From the NCBI RefSeq assembly GCF_014697615.1, contig NZ_JACJSD010000044.1:1-63653 (forward strand): a stretch of 63,653 nt of DNA, read 5' to 3'. The DNA is from Nostoc sp. FACHB-280. GTDB lineage: Bacteria > Cyanobacteriota > Cyanobacteriia > Cyanobacteriales > Nostocaceae. The notes under the pieces are model-generated. The model searched no databases. It was not told the DNA's origin and saw nothing but the letters and a program-made list of their open reading frames with translations. Position 1 is the first letter of the stretch. Every line of letters starts with the position of its first letter. The position numbers and the translations under genes are program-made. Of the stretch, positions 28,901 through 37,482 are shown one piece after another.

Positions 28901-30816
28901 TCGAGAATGCAAAGAGTCCCAATTGCATTACCTTGATCATCTTTGAGGGCAATTCCTAGATAACTCTCGGCTTGTATATTTGCTAAGTCTAAATTGTCAG
29001 GGAAAAATGCCTGGACTTGGCTTTGGCAATAAAATTCACCGTTGTTGAGGGCATATTCGCAGGGAGTTAAAGCAGAATTGTAAGCAATGGTGGGTTGTAA
29101 GGCTCCTTTTGCCCAAAAGCCCAAGGTATGTAGTTGATTATCGAGTTTCTCGGTAACAAGCACATAGGAGACATTTAAAGCTTCGGCAATGTGGCTGACT
29201 AAGGCGGGAAAAAATTCCTCACCAGTGACGGCGGCTGTACCTTCAACCAATTTTTGTAAAGTCAATTCAATGCGTTGCCGATCGCGCAGTTCATCTTGGA
29301 GTTGTTGGTGGGTTGTGGCTTGCTGAAGTGCGATCGCTAAATGCACTGATAACATTTGCAAAAGTTCAACTTCTTCTGGTTGCCACTCACGGGTATGTTT
29401 TTCTGTCGCATTCAGCAACCCCCACAATTGATCACCGCACAAAAGTGGCACTAAAATTTTGGCTCTTGTTTGCAGGCGAATCAACATCTCGCGGTGACAG
29501 TCAGATATTTGGGTTGTGTAGATATCTGAGATAACACGAATTTTTCCCTGGCGATAACTATCGGTGTTAGTTAGCGGAAAGCAGGGGTCATGAATTTGTT
29601 CACCCACCAGTGATAGCGATGAGTTGGTAGACTCGGCAACCACTATCATTTGCCCATCAACATCAAATTGCCAAATATTGACGCGATCGCAACCCAATAA
29701 ATGCTGTACCTTTTCGACTGTAGTATTTAAAATTGTTTGCAAACTCAAAGATGAGCGAATTTGAGCAGTGATCTCTGCAATTAATTTCTCCTGTCTAACC
29801 TTAGCTTGCAGGGCGCTAGTGCGTAAGTCAACTTGTTGTTCTAGTTCAACGGTGCGACTTTCTAAAATAGCCAGATGTTCTGCTTCTAACTGCACCACCC
29901 GTTTTTCTAGTATTGCTGCTAAATTGTAGAGTTCCAAGGGGTTGAGAGCTTGTAGCAGATTGCTTTGGGTAACAATTCCCAAGAGTTCACCTTGTTTGCC
30001 AATAACTGCCAATCTTCTAATTAAGCGTTGTTCCATGATTTGCTGCACCACCAACAAAGAATCATGGGGTTTTACCGTAAACATTGGTGAACTCATGACT
30101 ATCTGCGCTAGGCAATGTTTTAAGTTCAAGCCCAAAGCTTGAAACTGCACAATGTCACGCTCGGTAATAATTCCCAGCGGAAATTGTAGCGGTTGAATTG
30201 GGCTACCACCAGTGTCTACAATCATTACCGAACTAATCTGATGTTGAGACATTAGTTGGGCGATCGCTAACATTGAACTATCAGGAGAGGCACAAATGAC
30301 CTCTGTGATCATCACCTCCGACACCAACCGCAACCGCAATAAATCCACCGGACGACAAGCATGACTCAGACTTTCATGAGTTACTAACCCTATCACCTGC
30401 TCCTGCCCATTCAAAATCGGTATATGGCGGATATGGTACTGTTGGAGCAAATTCACTGCCGAAAGTAAATCTGTAAAATCAGATTCGTGTAGGGTGACGA
30501 CTGGAGAAATCATCACTTCCCGAATTGCCAAATTTGCTAAAGAATGCTGTTCTGCACTCAACCGCACAACATCTCTTTCTGTGAAGATACCGATTAAGCT
30601 GCCATCTTCTACTATTAACACGCAACTAGAGCGTGCCTCTAGATATAACTTATCTAGTTGCCCATCCTGACTTTGAGTAGTATCACAAATATTTCGGATA
30701 CCACTCATTTGGGTAATTACTTCTGTTACCAATGTCTCTGGTTTGACTATGAGCGGATGAGGCACGATCGCAGATTTCAGTTCTGATGCCGTGAAAGATG
30801 TTGTTTGGTTAAGCAT
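25951..30816 (-). CDS. hybrid histidine kinase: CBS x4, GAF x4, PAS, HisKA, HATPase, receiver
   Basis: This 1621-residue cytoplasmic sensor has four CBS motifs (about 20-290), coiled coil (300-345), GAF1 (345-500), GAF2 (525-665), PAS (695-810), GAF3 (830-990) and GAF4 (1020-1190). HisKA follows with His1238 in NMSHELRTPL, then HATPase with N-box LLNNAVKF, DTGIG (Asp1396) and GTGLG, and finally a receiver with Asp1548. GAF1 has DPCF (Cys412) and a Cys440-His441 pair. GAF3 has DHCF (Cys898) and Cys926-His927. Both Cys-to-Cys spacings are exactly 28 residues, as in DXCF cyanobacteriochromes, so light sensing through a bilin is plausible. CBS domains usually bind adenine nucleotides. It is a single gene with no adjacent partner. 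Confidence 0.9.
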   Translation of the reverse strand: MLNQTTSFTASELKSAIVPHPLIVKPETLVTEVITQMSGIRNICDTTQSQDGQLDKLYLEARSSCVLIVEDGSLIGIFTERDVVRLSAEQHSLANLAIREVMISPVVTLHESDFTDLLSAVNLLQQYHIRHIPILNGQEQVIGLVTHESLSHACRPVDLLRLRLVSEVMITEVICASPDSSMLAIAQLMSQHQISSVMIVDTGGSPIQPLQFPLGIITERDIVQFQALGLNLKHCLAQIVMSSPMFTVKPHDSLLVVQQIMEQRLIRRLAVIGKQGELLGIVTQSNLLQALNPLELYNLAAILEKRVVQLEAEHLAILESRTVELEQQVDLRTSALQAKVRQEKLIAEITAQIRSSLSLQTILNTTVEKVQHLLGCDRVNIWQFDVDGQMIVVAESTNSSLSLVGEQIHDPCFPLTNTDSYRQGKIRVISDIYTTQISDCHREMLIRLQTRAKILVPLLCGDQLWGLLNATEKHTREWQPEEVELLQMLSVHLAIALQQATTHQQLQDELRDRQRIELTLQKLVEGTAAVTGEEFFPALVSHIAEALNVSYVLVTEKLDNQLHTLGFWAKGALQPTIAYNSALTPCEYALNNGEFYCQSQVQAFFPDNLDLANIQAESYLGIALKDDQGNAIGTLCILDLQPIQENQYAEAIPILQVFAARAAAELQRKAANHALHRLNQDLEQKIAQRTQELQTREAQLRDFFDNATDLIQSIAPDGRILFVNRAWKETLEYDDTDLEQLSIFQVIHPDELAYFQTAMHSLFAGTLCLGIETRFLTKEGREIIVEGNVNSQLQNGLPIATQGIFRDITARKQAEKTIYLQIQREKLLREISQRIRESLDLQTIFNTACLEIRQVIQADRVCIFKFYPNSSYNDGEFVAESVGERFSSVVAIPIHDHCFGKNYSYLYAKGRFFAVDDIYKGGMSTCHSDILAEFQVRSNLVMPLLCGDELWGLLCIHQCGTTRSWRQSEIEFTQELSYQLAIAIQQANLYEQIQAELLVRQQAEAKIALQLRRQETLEIIVQKIRESLDINEILATVTQQVKEVLHCDRVIVFRLFANGKSQIVEEAISEGLPRLKDQHWEDETWSQEILDYYWQGKPRIVPDVMQDIWTNCLVEYSQTGQIQSKIVAPILQEVRDSEYHRWVTPWANNKLWGVLVVHACQEKRVWKDSEAQLIQQIANQLAIAIQQASLFQQLQLELAERQQAEAKLTESNQKLAISNEELARATRLKDEFLANMSHELRTPLNAILGMTEGLQEEVFGIINEQQLKALQTIERSGSHLLELINDILDLAKIEAGQIKLDYRLTSVNHLCQSSLAFIKQQALRKQIQVELKLPINLPEILVDERRIRQVLLNLLNNAVKFTPDGGRITLEVTQISCPMLTSDATMQHFLHFAIQDTGIGISPENIQKLFQPFVQIDSALNRQYTGTGLGLALVKQIVELHGGRVGLTSELGMGSCFTIDLPCDPISDLVPELTTNYQVINTPEACCCTTDESSSLTPLILLVEDNEANISTVSSYLEAKGYRIVLAKNGQEAIDSTKAHHPDLILMDIQMPGMDGLEAMRQIRQDPEFINTPIIALTALAMSGDRDRCIAAGANDYLSKPVKLKQLAALIKKFFTGEEVI

Positions 30817-30920
30817 TCATGTATTGAGCAAGGAATTGATGCTTTATTGTTCCCATTACTATCTAGTTTTATCTATGGCATTTTTCGGGATTTTCATTTC
30901 CGTCAAACACATTCTCTTCC

Positions 30921-30960
30921 TGTAACCTATAACCTATAACCTGTAACCTGTAACCTATAA
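30921..30960. repeat. heptanucleotide STRR, TAACCTR units
   Basis: At least five tandem copies of a 7-bp unit alternating TGTAACC and TATAACC lie in the gap between two kinase genes. Heptamer STRRs of this kind are known from heterocystous cyanobacteria. Confidence 0.75.
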
Positions 30961-31103
30961 AATGTAATGTAAAATTTTCCTAGTTGACGGGGAAATTGCG
31001 CCCATCTTGTTCGGTTATACGACTGTCTGTTGTACACAAATGACTATAACCTCTTAAGTAGTAGTCAAAATTTAGTCGCTCTTCAACCAAGGGGTGAAAA
31101 CCT

Positions 31104-32549
31104 GTGTACGAATGGATCTTGCCAAGTCTGAGTGAAGTTTTAGCCGACAGTCAATCAACTATGGCTGAATGTTCACCAGCCAAGGCAGAGCGACAGTGGC
31201 GCACGAGTTTAGCAGCAACAGAACATTTATTAATTGAGAGTTTAGCAACAACTTCTCCGGCTTTATCAGCATTAGTATTAGCTGCACCAGCACCTTTATT
31301 TAGTCAACCTGTATTAACTCAAAACATCCAGACGGTTACTTTTACAGCCAAGCCGTTTAACCCTTTGGCTTTGATGCCGTTTCAAATGCCAACCACAACC
31401 ACGGTAGCCGAAGAAAATTCTTTTCAAGAAGCTGTGCTGCCGATACTACCTGCTGATCCCCTAGTTGCCGAGCAGTTTTGTTTGGTATTTACCGAGAAAT
31501 TCCGATTAGTCTTGGTTTTGGCAGAATGCAAAAATGGCAACAAAAGATTTTCCTTTTCCTTTGAACCCCAGATAGTTCAGCAAGCATGGCGAGCGATCGG
31601 AGCGCGGGTGATGCTGGCTAATCCTGACTTTTGCGCGGAACTTGATGGATTAGTGCAGCAATATGCACCAGTAGCGCCTGATTATCGTATTGCGATGCAG
31701 TTTAGTCAGTTGCTACTTCAAGAATTGCCAGAACCAGAAGTTGCTAAAGAGTCGGAAACTGCAACCAATATACCTCATCCCCAAGAGCCAATTTCCAATC
31801 CTCAACACCCAGTCCCAGATGTTGAATTGCTGCAAGCTTTTGCTCATGAGGTTCGCACTCCCTTAACTACCATTCGCACCATGACACGTCTGCTACTGAA
31901 GCGGCGTGACTTGCCTGCGGCTGTGGTGAACCGCTTAGAAATTATTGATCATGAGTGTACTGAGCAAATTGATCGGATGGAGTTGCTGTTCAAGGCGGCA
32001 GAATTAGAAACTTGTGCTGCTACAAAAGCGGCTAATACTCATCTTACGCCGATGTCTCTGCATCAAGTTCTGCAACAGAGTATTCCTCGTTGGCAACAAG
32101 CTGCATCTCGACGCAACCTCACCTTAGAAGTGGTGGTTCCCCAACAATTGCCCACAGTAGTCAGTAATCCAACAATGTTAGACCGGGTACTGACGGGATT
32201 GATGGAAAATTTTACCCGTAGCTTACCTGCTGGGAGCCATATTCAAGTGCAAGTTATTCCTGCCGGCGATCAACTCAAGCTGCAATTATCACCGCAACTC
32301 CAGTGCCAAGACTCAGAAGCGGCAGATACATTTGTTACACCACCGATTCGGAAAGCTCTGGGTCAATTGCTGATGTTTCAGCCAGAGACAGGGACAATTA
32401 GTTTAAATTTAAATGCCACTAAACACTTGTTCCAAGCGATTGGCGGTAAGTTGATTGTGCGTCAAAGACCGCAATATGGCGAAGTGTTGACGATTTTCTT
32501 ACCTTTAGAAGTTAGCCATCAGCAAAAGTTAGAAATGAGAAAAAATTAG
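31104..32549 (+). CDS. sensor histidine kinase with degenerate ATPase domain
   Basis: This 481-residue protein has a long N-terminal region (1-235) without an obvious named domain and a HisKA helix pair with His248 in FAHEVRTPLTTIRTM. The C-terminal region (about 330-475) has the layout of a HATPase: VLTGLMENFTRSLP in place of the N-box, and AIGGKLIVRQRPQYGEVLTIFLPL at the end. I find no DxGxG or GxGxG ATP-lid motifs, so ATP binding is doubtful. It may be a pseudokinase or depend on a partner. The start is GTG at 31104 after AAGGGGTGA. The gene looks intact rather than decayed. Confidence 0.75.
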   Translation: MYEWILPSLSEVLADSQSTMAECSPAKAERQWRTSLAATEHLLIESLATTSPALSALVLAAPAPLFSQPVLTQNIQTVTFTAKPFNPLALMPFQMPTTTTVAEENSFQEAVLPILPADPLVAEQFCLVFTEKFRLVLVLAECKNGNKRFSFSFEPQIVQQAWRAIGARVMLANPDFCAELDGLVQQYAPVAPDYRIAMQFSQLLLQELPEPEVAKESETATNIPHPQEPISNPQHPVPDVELLQAFAHEVRTPLTTIRTMTRLLLKRRDLPAAVVNRLEIIDHECTEQIDRMELLFKAAELETCAATKAANTHLTPMSLHQVLQQSIPRWQQAASRRNLTLEVVVPQQLPTVVSNPTMLDRVLTGLMENFTRSLPAGSHIQVQVIPAGDQLKLQLSPQLQCQDSEAADTFVTPPIRKALGQLLMFQPETGTISLNLNATKHLFQAIGGKLIVRQRPQYGEVLTIFLPLEVSHQQKLEMRKN

Positions 32550-32803
32550 TGGATAAATAGGCAGGCGATCGCAATTATTGGTTTTTGAGTAAATCGCCTG
32601 CGTTCACGGCTGATAATAATGAGGGGACTGGAGATATTTGTCATCAAACGAGCGATCGCACTTTCTTTGGCAGCATCGCTACTATCACTTTCCTCACAAT
32701 CTAATAGTAGTGCGCTGTTGGTGAGCATAGATTCTCGATCCCACAGTCGCAATAAATCATTGATTTCGTTGGTTCGCAGGTTAGTAATTGCACCTGCTGA
32801 CAT
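32546..32803 (-). pseudogene. possible fragment of eCIS-type AAA+ ATPase
   Basis: The 85-residue frame contains DLLRLWDRESMLTNSALLLD and CEESDSSDAAKESAIARL, then ISSPLIIISRERRRFTQKPI. This resembles the region before the Walker motifs in AAA+ ATPases found in contractile injection system loci, where a similar SRERRR...P run precedes the ATPase core. Here the similarity stops after KPIIAIA and the frame closes at once; no Walker A or B is present. It lies about 200 bp from a DUF4255 eCIS gene on the same strand, supporting a decayed locus component. The assignment is from memory of the family, so confidence is modest. A small unrelated gene is the alternative. Confidence 0.4.
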
Positions 32804-33013
32804 AATGTATAAATTAAGTTTAAGTAACTGACAAGCTACAGAGGCGATCGCTTTTTTACTACTTAAGTAGAGCGGTGCAAATAAACCGAACTATGTAACG
32901 AAAAGTAAATCGGCTTGAAAACCTCTTTCCTCCTGCCTTGCCATAACGACAATTTTTAACACCGACCTACTTATAGCAGCCTGCATAATTATGTTGTAAG
33001 TAACATAGAAAAT

Positions 33014-34279
33014 TTAAGAAATAACAACTACTGGCCCGATATACTGTTCAAATGTTGGACTGTTCGAGTCTGTATCAACTGTGAATAAACTTTCTGCACC
33101 ATCTACAATCAACCGGACTAGATAATTCCCTGGTAAACAATCATGAATTGCAAAGGTAATTGAGTTGGAACTATTACGGCGATTTTTGGTTTGCTCAGTA
33201 GAATAACCAGTAAGTTGGGTGAGGGAAAGTTCTGTTAAAACTAAGGTTACTTGTTGTGTTTTCTCAATATTCAAGTTAACAGTAATAGTTATATCAGCCG
33301 ATCGCGGTTCATTGCCTCTACCATGTACATTAGATACAGTGATGTCTAAAATAGTCGGGCGTAACAAGAAAGGTACAACATTAGAACTCACCTTGCTTTG
33401 GGGATGAATTACTTGTAAACTCTGAACACCAGCCCTCAGAGATTCTACTGCGATAGTAGCTAGATTTAAGATAATTTGCTTGTCTGTCACCTCTTGGGGA
33501 GTGGTTGTGATATCACCGATGCGGACTTGGGTAATATCTGCGCTTAATTTGTTTCCTTGAATTAATAAGGTACTGTCAGCCAGAATTAAGGATGTAGCTG
33601 CATATTGAGTTTGCCAAATTTTTGCTAGTTCTTCTACTACTTTGATTTGGGCGATCGCAGGTTGATATGGTGTAACATGACGCTGAAGATTGCGAACAGG
33701 TAAGGGTTTTTTCGGAAGTTCGCCGCTATCGATTAAGACCACACTGGCTTTATAAGCTAATGATAGAGCGTAGGGTGTTTGAAAAAATACCGTCCAAATT
33801 TTCGAGATTTCTTCGATATTCAAATCAACGGGAGAAATGGCGATCGCTTCTACTTGTTCGGCTAAATTAGAATCAGCTAAAAACGTAAAAGTTGCATCGC
33901 TGACGGTTTCCTGAATCATTGCTTGGGTAAGAATCGATTTGCTGTTGAAGGTGCGAACGACACTACCAATTAGGCGCTGCGGTTCTAGTTCTACATCATT
34001 CCCGTAACAAGTCAGCAAGTAGTACAAATCTAAACCTGTTTGCTGTCGCTTAGTATATTTCTCATCAGAATAGCGTTGTCTTAAATCAGCACTCCGCCAA
34101 GCACTATTCAGCAGAATATCGTAAAGATAGATGTTTACTCCTGCTTCTGGTGTAGCATTATTCAGGCGGTCTGGTCTGACGGTTGTTACCCGCGCACCAT
34201 CCACATCTACTTGAACACTGGCTTGCAATGTTCTTTGCAAAGTTGCGGTGACAGTGGCGATGGCTAAATGGTTACTCAT
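33014..34279 (-). CDS. DUF4255 / Pvc16-type contractile injection system protein
   Basis: This 421-residue protein has an N-terminal DUF4255 (Pvc16_N) domain: LAIATVTATLQRTLQ, NIYLYDILLNSAWR and LDLYYLLTCYGND, ending about residue 195 with QTPYALSLAYKASVVLID. The C-terminal half contains IPT/Ig-like beta segments (ILADSTLLIQGNKL, LRAGVQSLQVIHP). In Afp/PVC and cyanobacterial CIS particles this protein terminates or caps the tube-sheath. It is transcribed away from the sheath/tube operon. A two-component pair lies between the two halves of the locus. Confidence 0.82.
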   Translation of the reverse strand: MSNHLAIATVTATLQRTLQASVQVDVDGARVTTVRPDRLNNATPEAGVNIYLYDILLNSAWRSADLRQRYSDEKYTKRQQTGLDLYYLLTCYGNDVELEPQRLIGSVVRTFNSKSILTQAMIQETVSDATFTFLADSNLAEQVEAIAISPVDLNIEEISKIWTVFFQTPYALSLAYKASVVLIDSGELPKKPLPVRNLQRHVTPYQPAIAQIKVVEELAKIWQTQYAATSLILADSTLLIQGNKLSADITQVRIGDITTTPQEVTDKQIILNLATIAVESLRAGVQSLQVIHPQSKVSSNVVPFLLRPTILDITVSNVHGRGNEPRSADITITVNLNIEKTQQVTLVLTELSLTQLTGYSTEQTKNRRNSSNSITFAIHDCLPGNYLVRLIVDGAESLFTVDTDSNSPTFEQYIGPVVVIS

Positions 34280-34280
34280 T

Positions 34281-34380
34281 TGTTATTGGTCATTTGTTAT
34301 TAGTCATTTGTCATTTGTTATTTGTTAAAAGCGAAAAAACTCTATAGTCATATTCACACTTCACACTTCACACTTCAGTT
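34281..34380. repeat. heptamer repeats (TCATTTGTTAT and TCACACTTCA types)
   Basis: The gap between the DUF4255 gene and the response regulator is built of two short repeat types: TTGTTATTGGTCATTTGTTAT and CACACTTCACACTTCA. Both recur elsewhere in the window at gene boundaries. Confidence 0.6.
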
Positions 34381-35064
34381 CTATGGACAAACCAAACCGA
34401 GTTTTAAGGCTTTGACAATGGCTTGGGTGCGGCTGGTGACGCTTAATTTTTCAAAGATTGCTGTTAAGTGTGCTTTGACTGTGGCGACTGTAATATATAA
34501 ATGTCCTGCGATTTGTTCGTTAGAAGCACCTTGTACTAACCAATTTAAAACTTCTTGTTCTCTTTCGGTGAGATGAATACAATGATTGCCAAAGTTTAAT
34601 GAATTGCCTGTGTAGTAGTGAAATAATCTAAAGAAGGCAGTGGCGACGGCTGGTGGTAAATAAACTTGATGATTAATTACAGTATTGATGGCTTCACACA
34701 ATTGCGTTGCTAATTGGTCTTTAAATACATAACCACAAGCGCCGGCCTGCATAGCACGAAATATCCATTCATCTTGTTGATGAGCAGATAATATTAATAC
34801 TTTGCCGTTATAAGATAATTCTCCTAGACGGTTTAGGGCGGTAATGCCGTCTTCTGGTGGTAATTCTAAATCTAGTAAGATTAAGGCTGGATGTTGTTCA
34901 ACAGTTAATTTTAGTGCTTGTTCAACAGATGCAGCTTCTCCAATGACATTCAATCCTAGACTGCTACTACTTGTATAAAAGTTTAATAAGGTACGGATAC
35001 CTTGACGAAAATGCGGTTCGTCATCAACAAGTAAAATCGAGATTACCTCTTTTTTAGAATTCAT
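34381..35064 (-). CDS. NarL/LuxR-type response regulator
   Basis: This 227-residue regulator has an N-terminal receiver (acidic VDDEPHF, phospho-acceptor Asp65 in LILLDLELPPEDG, Lys in GYVFKDQ). Its C-terminal LuxR-type helix-turn-helix reads LTEREQEVLNWLVQGASNEQIA, then VKAHLTAIFEKLSV. It is the cognate partner of the kinase 111 bp upstream. The pair sits inside the injection-system locus, between the leftward DUF4255 gene and the rightward sheath/tube operon. It is therefore a candidate regulator of that locus; this is inference from position. Confidence 0.92.
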   Translation of the reverse strand: MNSKKEVISILLVDDEPHFRQGIRTLLNFYTSSSSLGLNVIGEAASVEQALKLTVEQHPALILLDLELPPEDGITALNRLGELSYNGKVLILSAHQQDEWIFRAMQAGACGYVFKDQLATQLCEAINTVINHQVYLPPAVATAFFRLFHYYTGNSLNFGNHCIHLTEREQEVLNWLVQGASNEQIAGHLYITVATVKAHLTAIFEKLSVTSRTQAIVKALKLGLVCP

Positions 35065-35174
35065 GGTAGTGTGCCTGGGATGTTAAAGAAATGTCTGAAA
35101 TCTGAGTCAGCCAACCATCTGAAATTGTGAAAAACTGTCAATATTAAGTTTGTTTACTGTTGACTTTTACCTTT

Positions 35175-36365
35175 TTACTTTTGCCTTTTATAAGGTAATG
35201 TAAAGGAAAATTGAGCGCCACCTGTGGGGAGATTTTCTGCCCATAAGTTGCCTTGATGTGCCAAGATAATTTTTTGTGCGATCGCGAGTCCTAAACCTGT
35301 ACCACCTACACGCCGAGAATAATAAGGCTTAAATATTTGCTTCAATTCCTCCGGTGCAATTCCCGAACCGCGATCGCAAATTTCTATTATTACTTCATGA
35401 CTATAGGTGTACCAATTGCAAGTTATTGTCCCACCACATGGACTAAAATGAATCGCATTTCCTAATAAATTATCAAACACCTGTTTCATCTGCCAGTTAT
35501 CTACGGTGACATATACAGGTTGCTGCGGATAGTTAATTGTTAAGTTTTTTTCTGCTAATAAGTGTTGTAAACTTTGAACACATTCCCCAATAATTGTTTG
35601 CAAATTATATTTTTTTAAATTTAGGTTTGCCCGTTGTCCACGGTAAAGCAAATCAGTTAATTTAGCACTTAGTTCATCTACTTTTTGCCGAATTAGGAGA
35701 GCTTGTTCTTGTAAACTCTCCTCTGGTAATGCCAAACGCAGATTTTCAGCATAGAGATTAATCAATGCTAAAGGATTTCGCAATTGATGTTCGGCTTGCC
35801 CGAGAATTTGAGATAAAGCTAAGATTTCTTGTTGTTGTTGCGATCGCTCTCGACAAATTGCTAAATAATTACTGAGTATTTGAGCATTACCCAGCAGTAA
35901 TTGTTGCTGTTCCACAGACAGCAACTTGTGAGTACATATCAATATATATTCGCCAATAGCCAAACTCTGTCTACTAATTCGGCAAACATAACTATGATAA
36001 ACATCTGATACTGTTAATTCCGTAACTTTCAAAACTGGTAAATCATCTCGCCACCAAGTTTCTGCTTGCAAATATGCCAAATCTGGAGATAATTTTCCAG
36101 ATACAAAGGAATTTGTGGTCAAATCCTGTGGAATCTGCACAGAGCATAACTTTTCTGAGCTATACTCATCCACTATATGACGTTTTTCTTCTTCTAAATC
36201 GTGATAAACAATCCAGATAGCCGCAATCGGGAATAAGGTCTTTAATTGTTGAATAGTCAGCCGACAAATTTGATGAAAATTTAACTCTGGTAGTTTATTT
36301 TCTGAACTGTTTACCAACAAAGGTAGCGGCAATTGAGAGGTTAATTTTTGTGTAGCCACCCTCAT
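35175..36365 (-). CDS. sensor histidine kinase (GAF-like input)
   Basis: This 396-residue soluble kinase has an N-terminal GAF-like region (about 25-170), no membrane helix and no obvious chromophore cysteine. It has a HisKA domain with His193 in AEHQLRNPLALINLYAE and a complete HATPase: FDNLLGNAIHFSP, CDRGSGIAPEE, then RRVGGTGLGLAIAQK. It probably phosphorylates the NarL-type regulator immediately downstream (leftward). The start at 36365 is an ATG. The 445-bp gap to the rightward sheath operon would allow regulated divergent promoters. Confidence 0.9.
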   Translation of the reverse strand: MRVATQKLTSQLPLPLLVNSSENKLPELNFHQICRLTIQQLKTLFPIAAIWIVYHDLEEEKRHIVDEYSSEKLCSVQIPQDLTTNSFVSGKLSPDLAYLQAETWWRDDLPVLKVTELTVSDVYHSYVCRISRQSLAIGEYILICTHKLLSVEQQQLLLGNAQILSNYLAICRERSQQQQEILALSQILGQAEHQLRNPLALINLYAENLRLALPEESLQEQALLIRQKVDELSAKLTDLLYRGQRANLNLKKYNLQTIIGECVQSLQHLLAEKNLTINYPQQPVYVTVDNWQMKQVFDNLLGNAIHFSPCGGTITCNWYTYSHEVIIEICDRGSGIAPEELKQIFKPYYSRRVGGTGLGLAIAQKIILAHQGNLWAENLPTGGAQFSFTLPYKRQK

Positions 36366-36810
36366 CCTGTTTTACACTCCGAAACACTCTAAACCACTAA
36401 GAAGCATGAGAAATGCTACCCAATCTCAAATATTTTTGCTTGGAGAAATTATGCTTCTTACTGTATAAATACGGACGAGATTAGCTTACTCTACAGCTTG
36501 TAAATTTGGGAGATTTAAAACAATAATTTTACAATATCGACCAAAGTCTAATAAACGCTAGACATCTAGATCCCTAAGCTAGAAAGAGTTAGCCCAATAG
36601 TGGCAAATTAGCCAACAAAAAAGCCTAATTCCAAGGTTTATTTTGTGCTGTCAGCCCTCCACCTTCCGTAAGTTCGGTAGCAAAGTAGTTACTTTCTGCT
36701 TGCGGAACTCTGGTAAGAACGCTTCAACCTCCGTAGATTCATGCTGGCGGTAAAAATCTACCAGCCAGAGTAATTAAGGGAGCATTTCAGTCACCCTGCT
36801 GTTGTGTTTT
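36366..36810. other. divergent control region of kinase and injection-system operon
   Basis: This is 445 bp without a gene. The right half has a GTAGATTCATGCTGGCGG...AATCTACCAGCCAG arrangement (about 36738-36770) that could fold as a hairpin just upstream of the operon. No defined operator was recognised. Promoters of both directions should be here. Confidence 0.45.
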
Positions 36811-37353
36811 ATGATCCCAGCTGCTACCCAGACTTTAGCCAAAATTTTAGCTGGCGGGATTTCCCTGCTCAGTACAGAGCAAATTGATTTCAACCATCCT
36901 GGTGTGAAACAGAATATTAACCCTAGGCTGAATTTATATTGTTACAACATTCAAGAAAGTGTTGACAAACAACAGTCTAATTGTCAGCAACCCGCAGACA
37001 AAAGGAAATTACTCTTATTAACACCAAGGTGGTTTGATGTCTCATTTTTGGTAAGTGCTTGGGATTTCACAAGTTTGAGTGAACAGCGTATCTTATCCGA
37101 GGCATTAATACTACTTTTGCATCATCACTCATTACGAGAAGAAGTACTGGCTCCAGCACTGCGAGGTCATGGCGAATTAGCAATGACCGTTTCTGCTATT
37201 CATCCTTTGGATGCTGCGGCTTTGTGGAATGCTCTAGGAGTACCATTACGTCCAGCTTTGTATGTGACATTAACAATTCCCCTAAACCTGGATAGTAATT
37301 TTGTCACTCAGCCAAGTTTGATTGACTGTTCAAAATCAACAAAAAAAGTATGA
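36811..37353 (+). CDS. short DUF4255 / Pvc16-N domain protein
   Basis: This protein of about 180 residues is first in the rightward sheath/tube operon. The ATG at 36811 (MIPAATQTLAKILAGG) fits better than an upstream TTG at 36802. It matches the Pvc16 N-terminal domain in outline: RLNLYCYNIQES, then WFDVSFLVSAWDFTSLSEQRILSEALILLLHH and a PALYVTLTIPL end. It lacks the Ig-like extension of the paralogue at 33014-34279. In other CIS loci this type of protein is a tube or sheath terminator. Two size classes in one locus suggest different positions in the particle. Confidence 0.72.
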   Translation: MIPAATQTLAKILAGGISLLSTEQIDFNHPGVKQNINPRLNLYCYNIQESVDKQQSNCQQPADKRKLLLLTPRWFDVSFLVSAWDFTSLSEQRILSEALILLLHHHSLREEVLAPALRGHGELAMTVSAIHPLDAAALWNALGVPLRPALYVTLTIPLNLDSNFVTQPSLIDCSKSTKKV

Positions 37354-37470
37354 AGTAAGAAGGCAGGAGGCAGGAGGCAGAAGGCAGAAGGCAGAAAGAA
37401 AACATGATTTTAATTTCGGACTTCACACTTCAGACTTCACACTTCAGACTTCACGCTTCAAAAAATAGGA
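37354..37470. repeat. heptamer repeats AGGCAGG/AGGCAGA and CTTCACA
   Basis: Tandem 7-bp units (AGGCAGG, AGGCAGA) are followed by CTTCACACTTCAGACTTCACACTTCAG. The cluster fills the gap between the DUF4255 gene and the sheath gene. The same two families appear near 40235-40375 and 57670-57800. Confidence 0.7.
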
Positions 37471-37482
37471 AAACCAAGTGTT

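Noticed and set aside
36640-36780. Structured region considered as a tRNA or riboswitch
   Set aside because: The paired segments do not fit a cloverleaf (no TTCRANY T-loop, no acceptor stem) or any riboswitch core I know.
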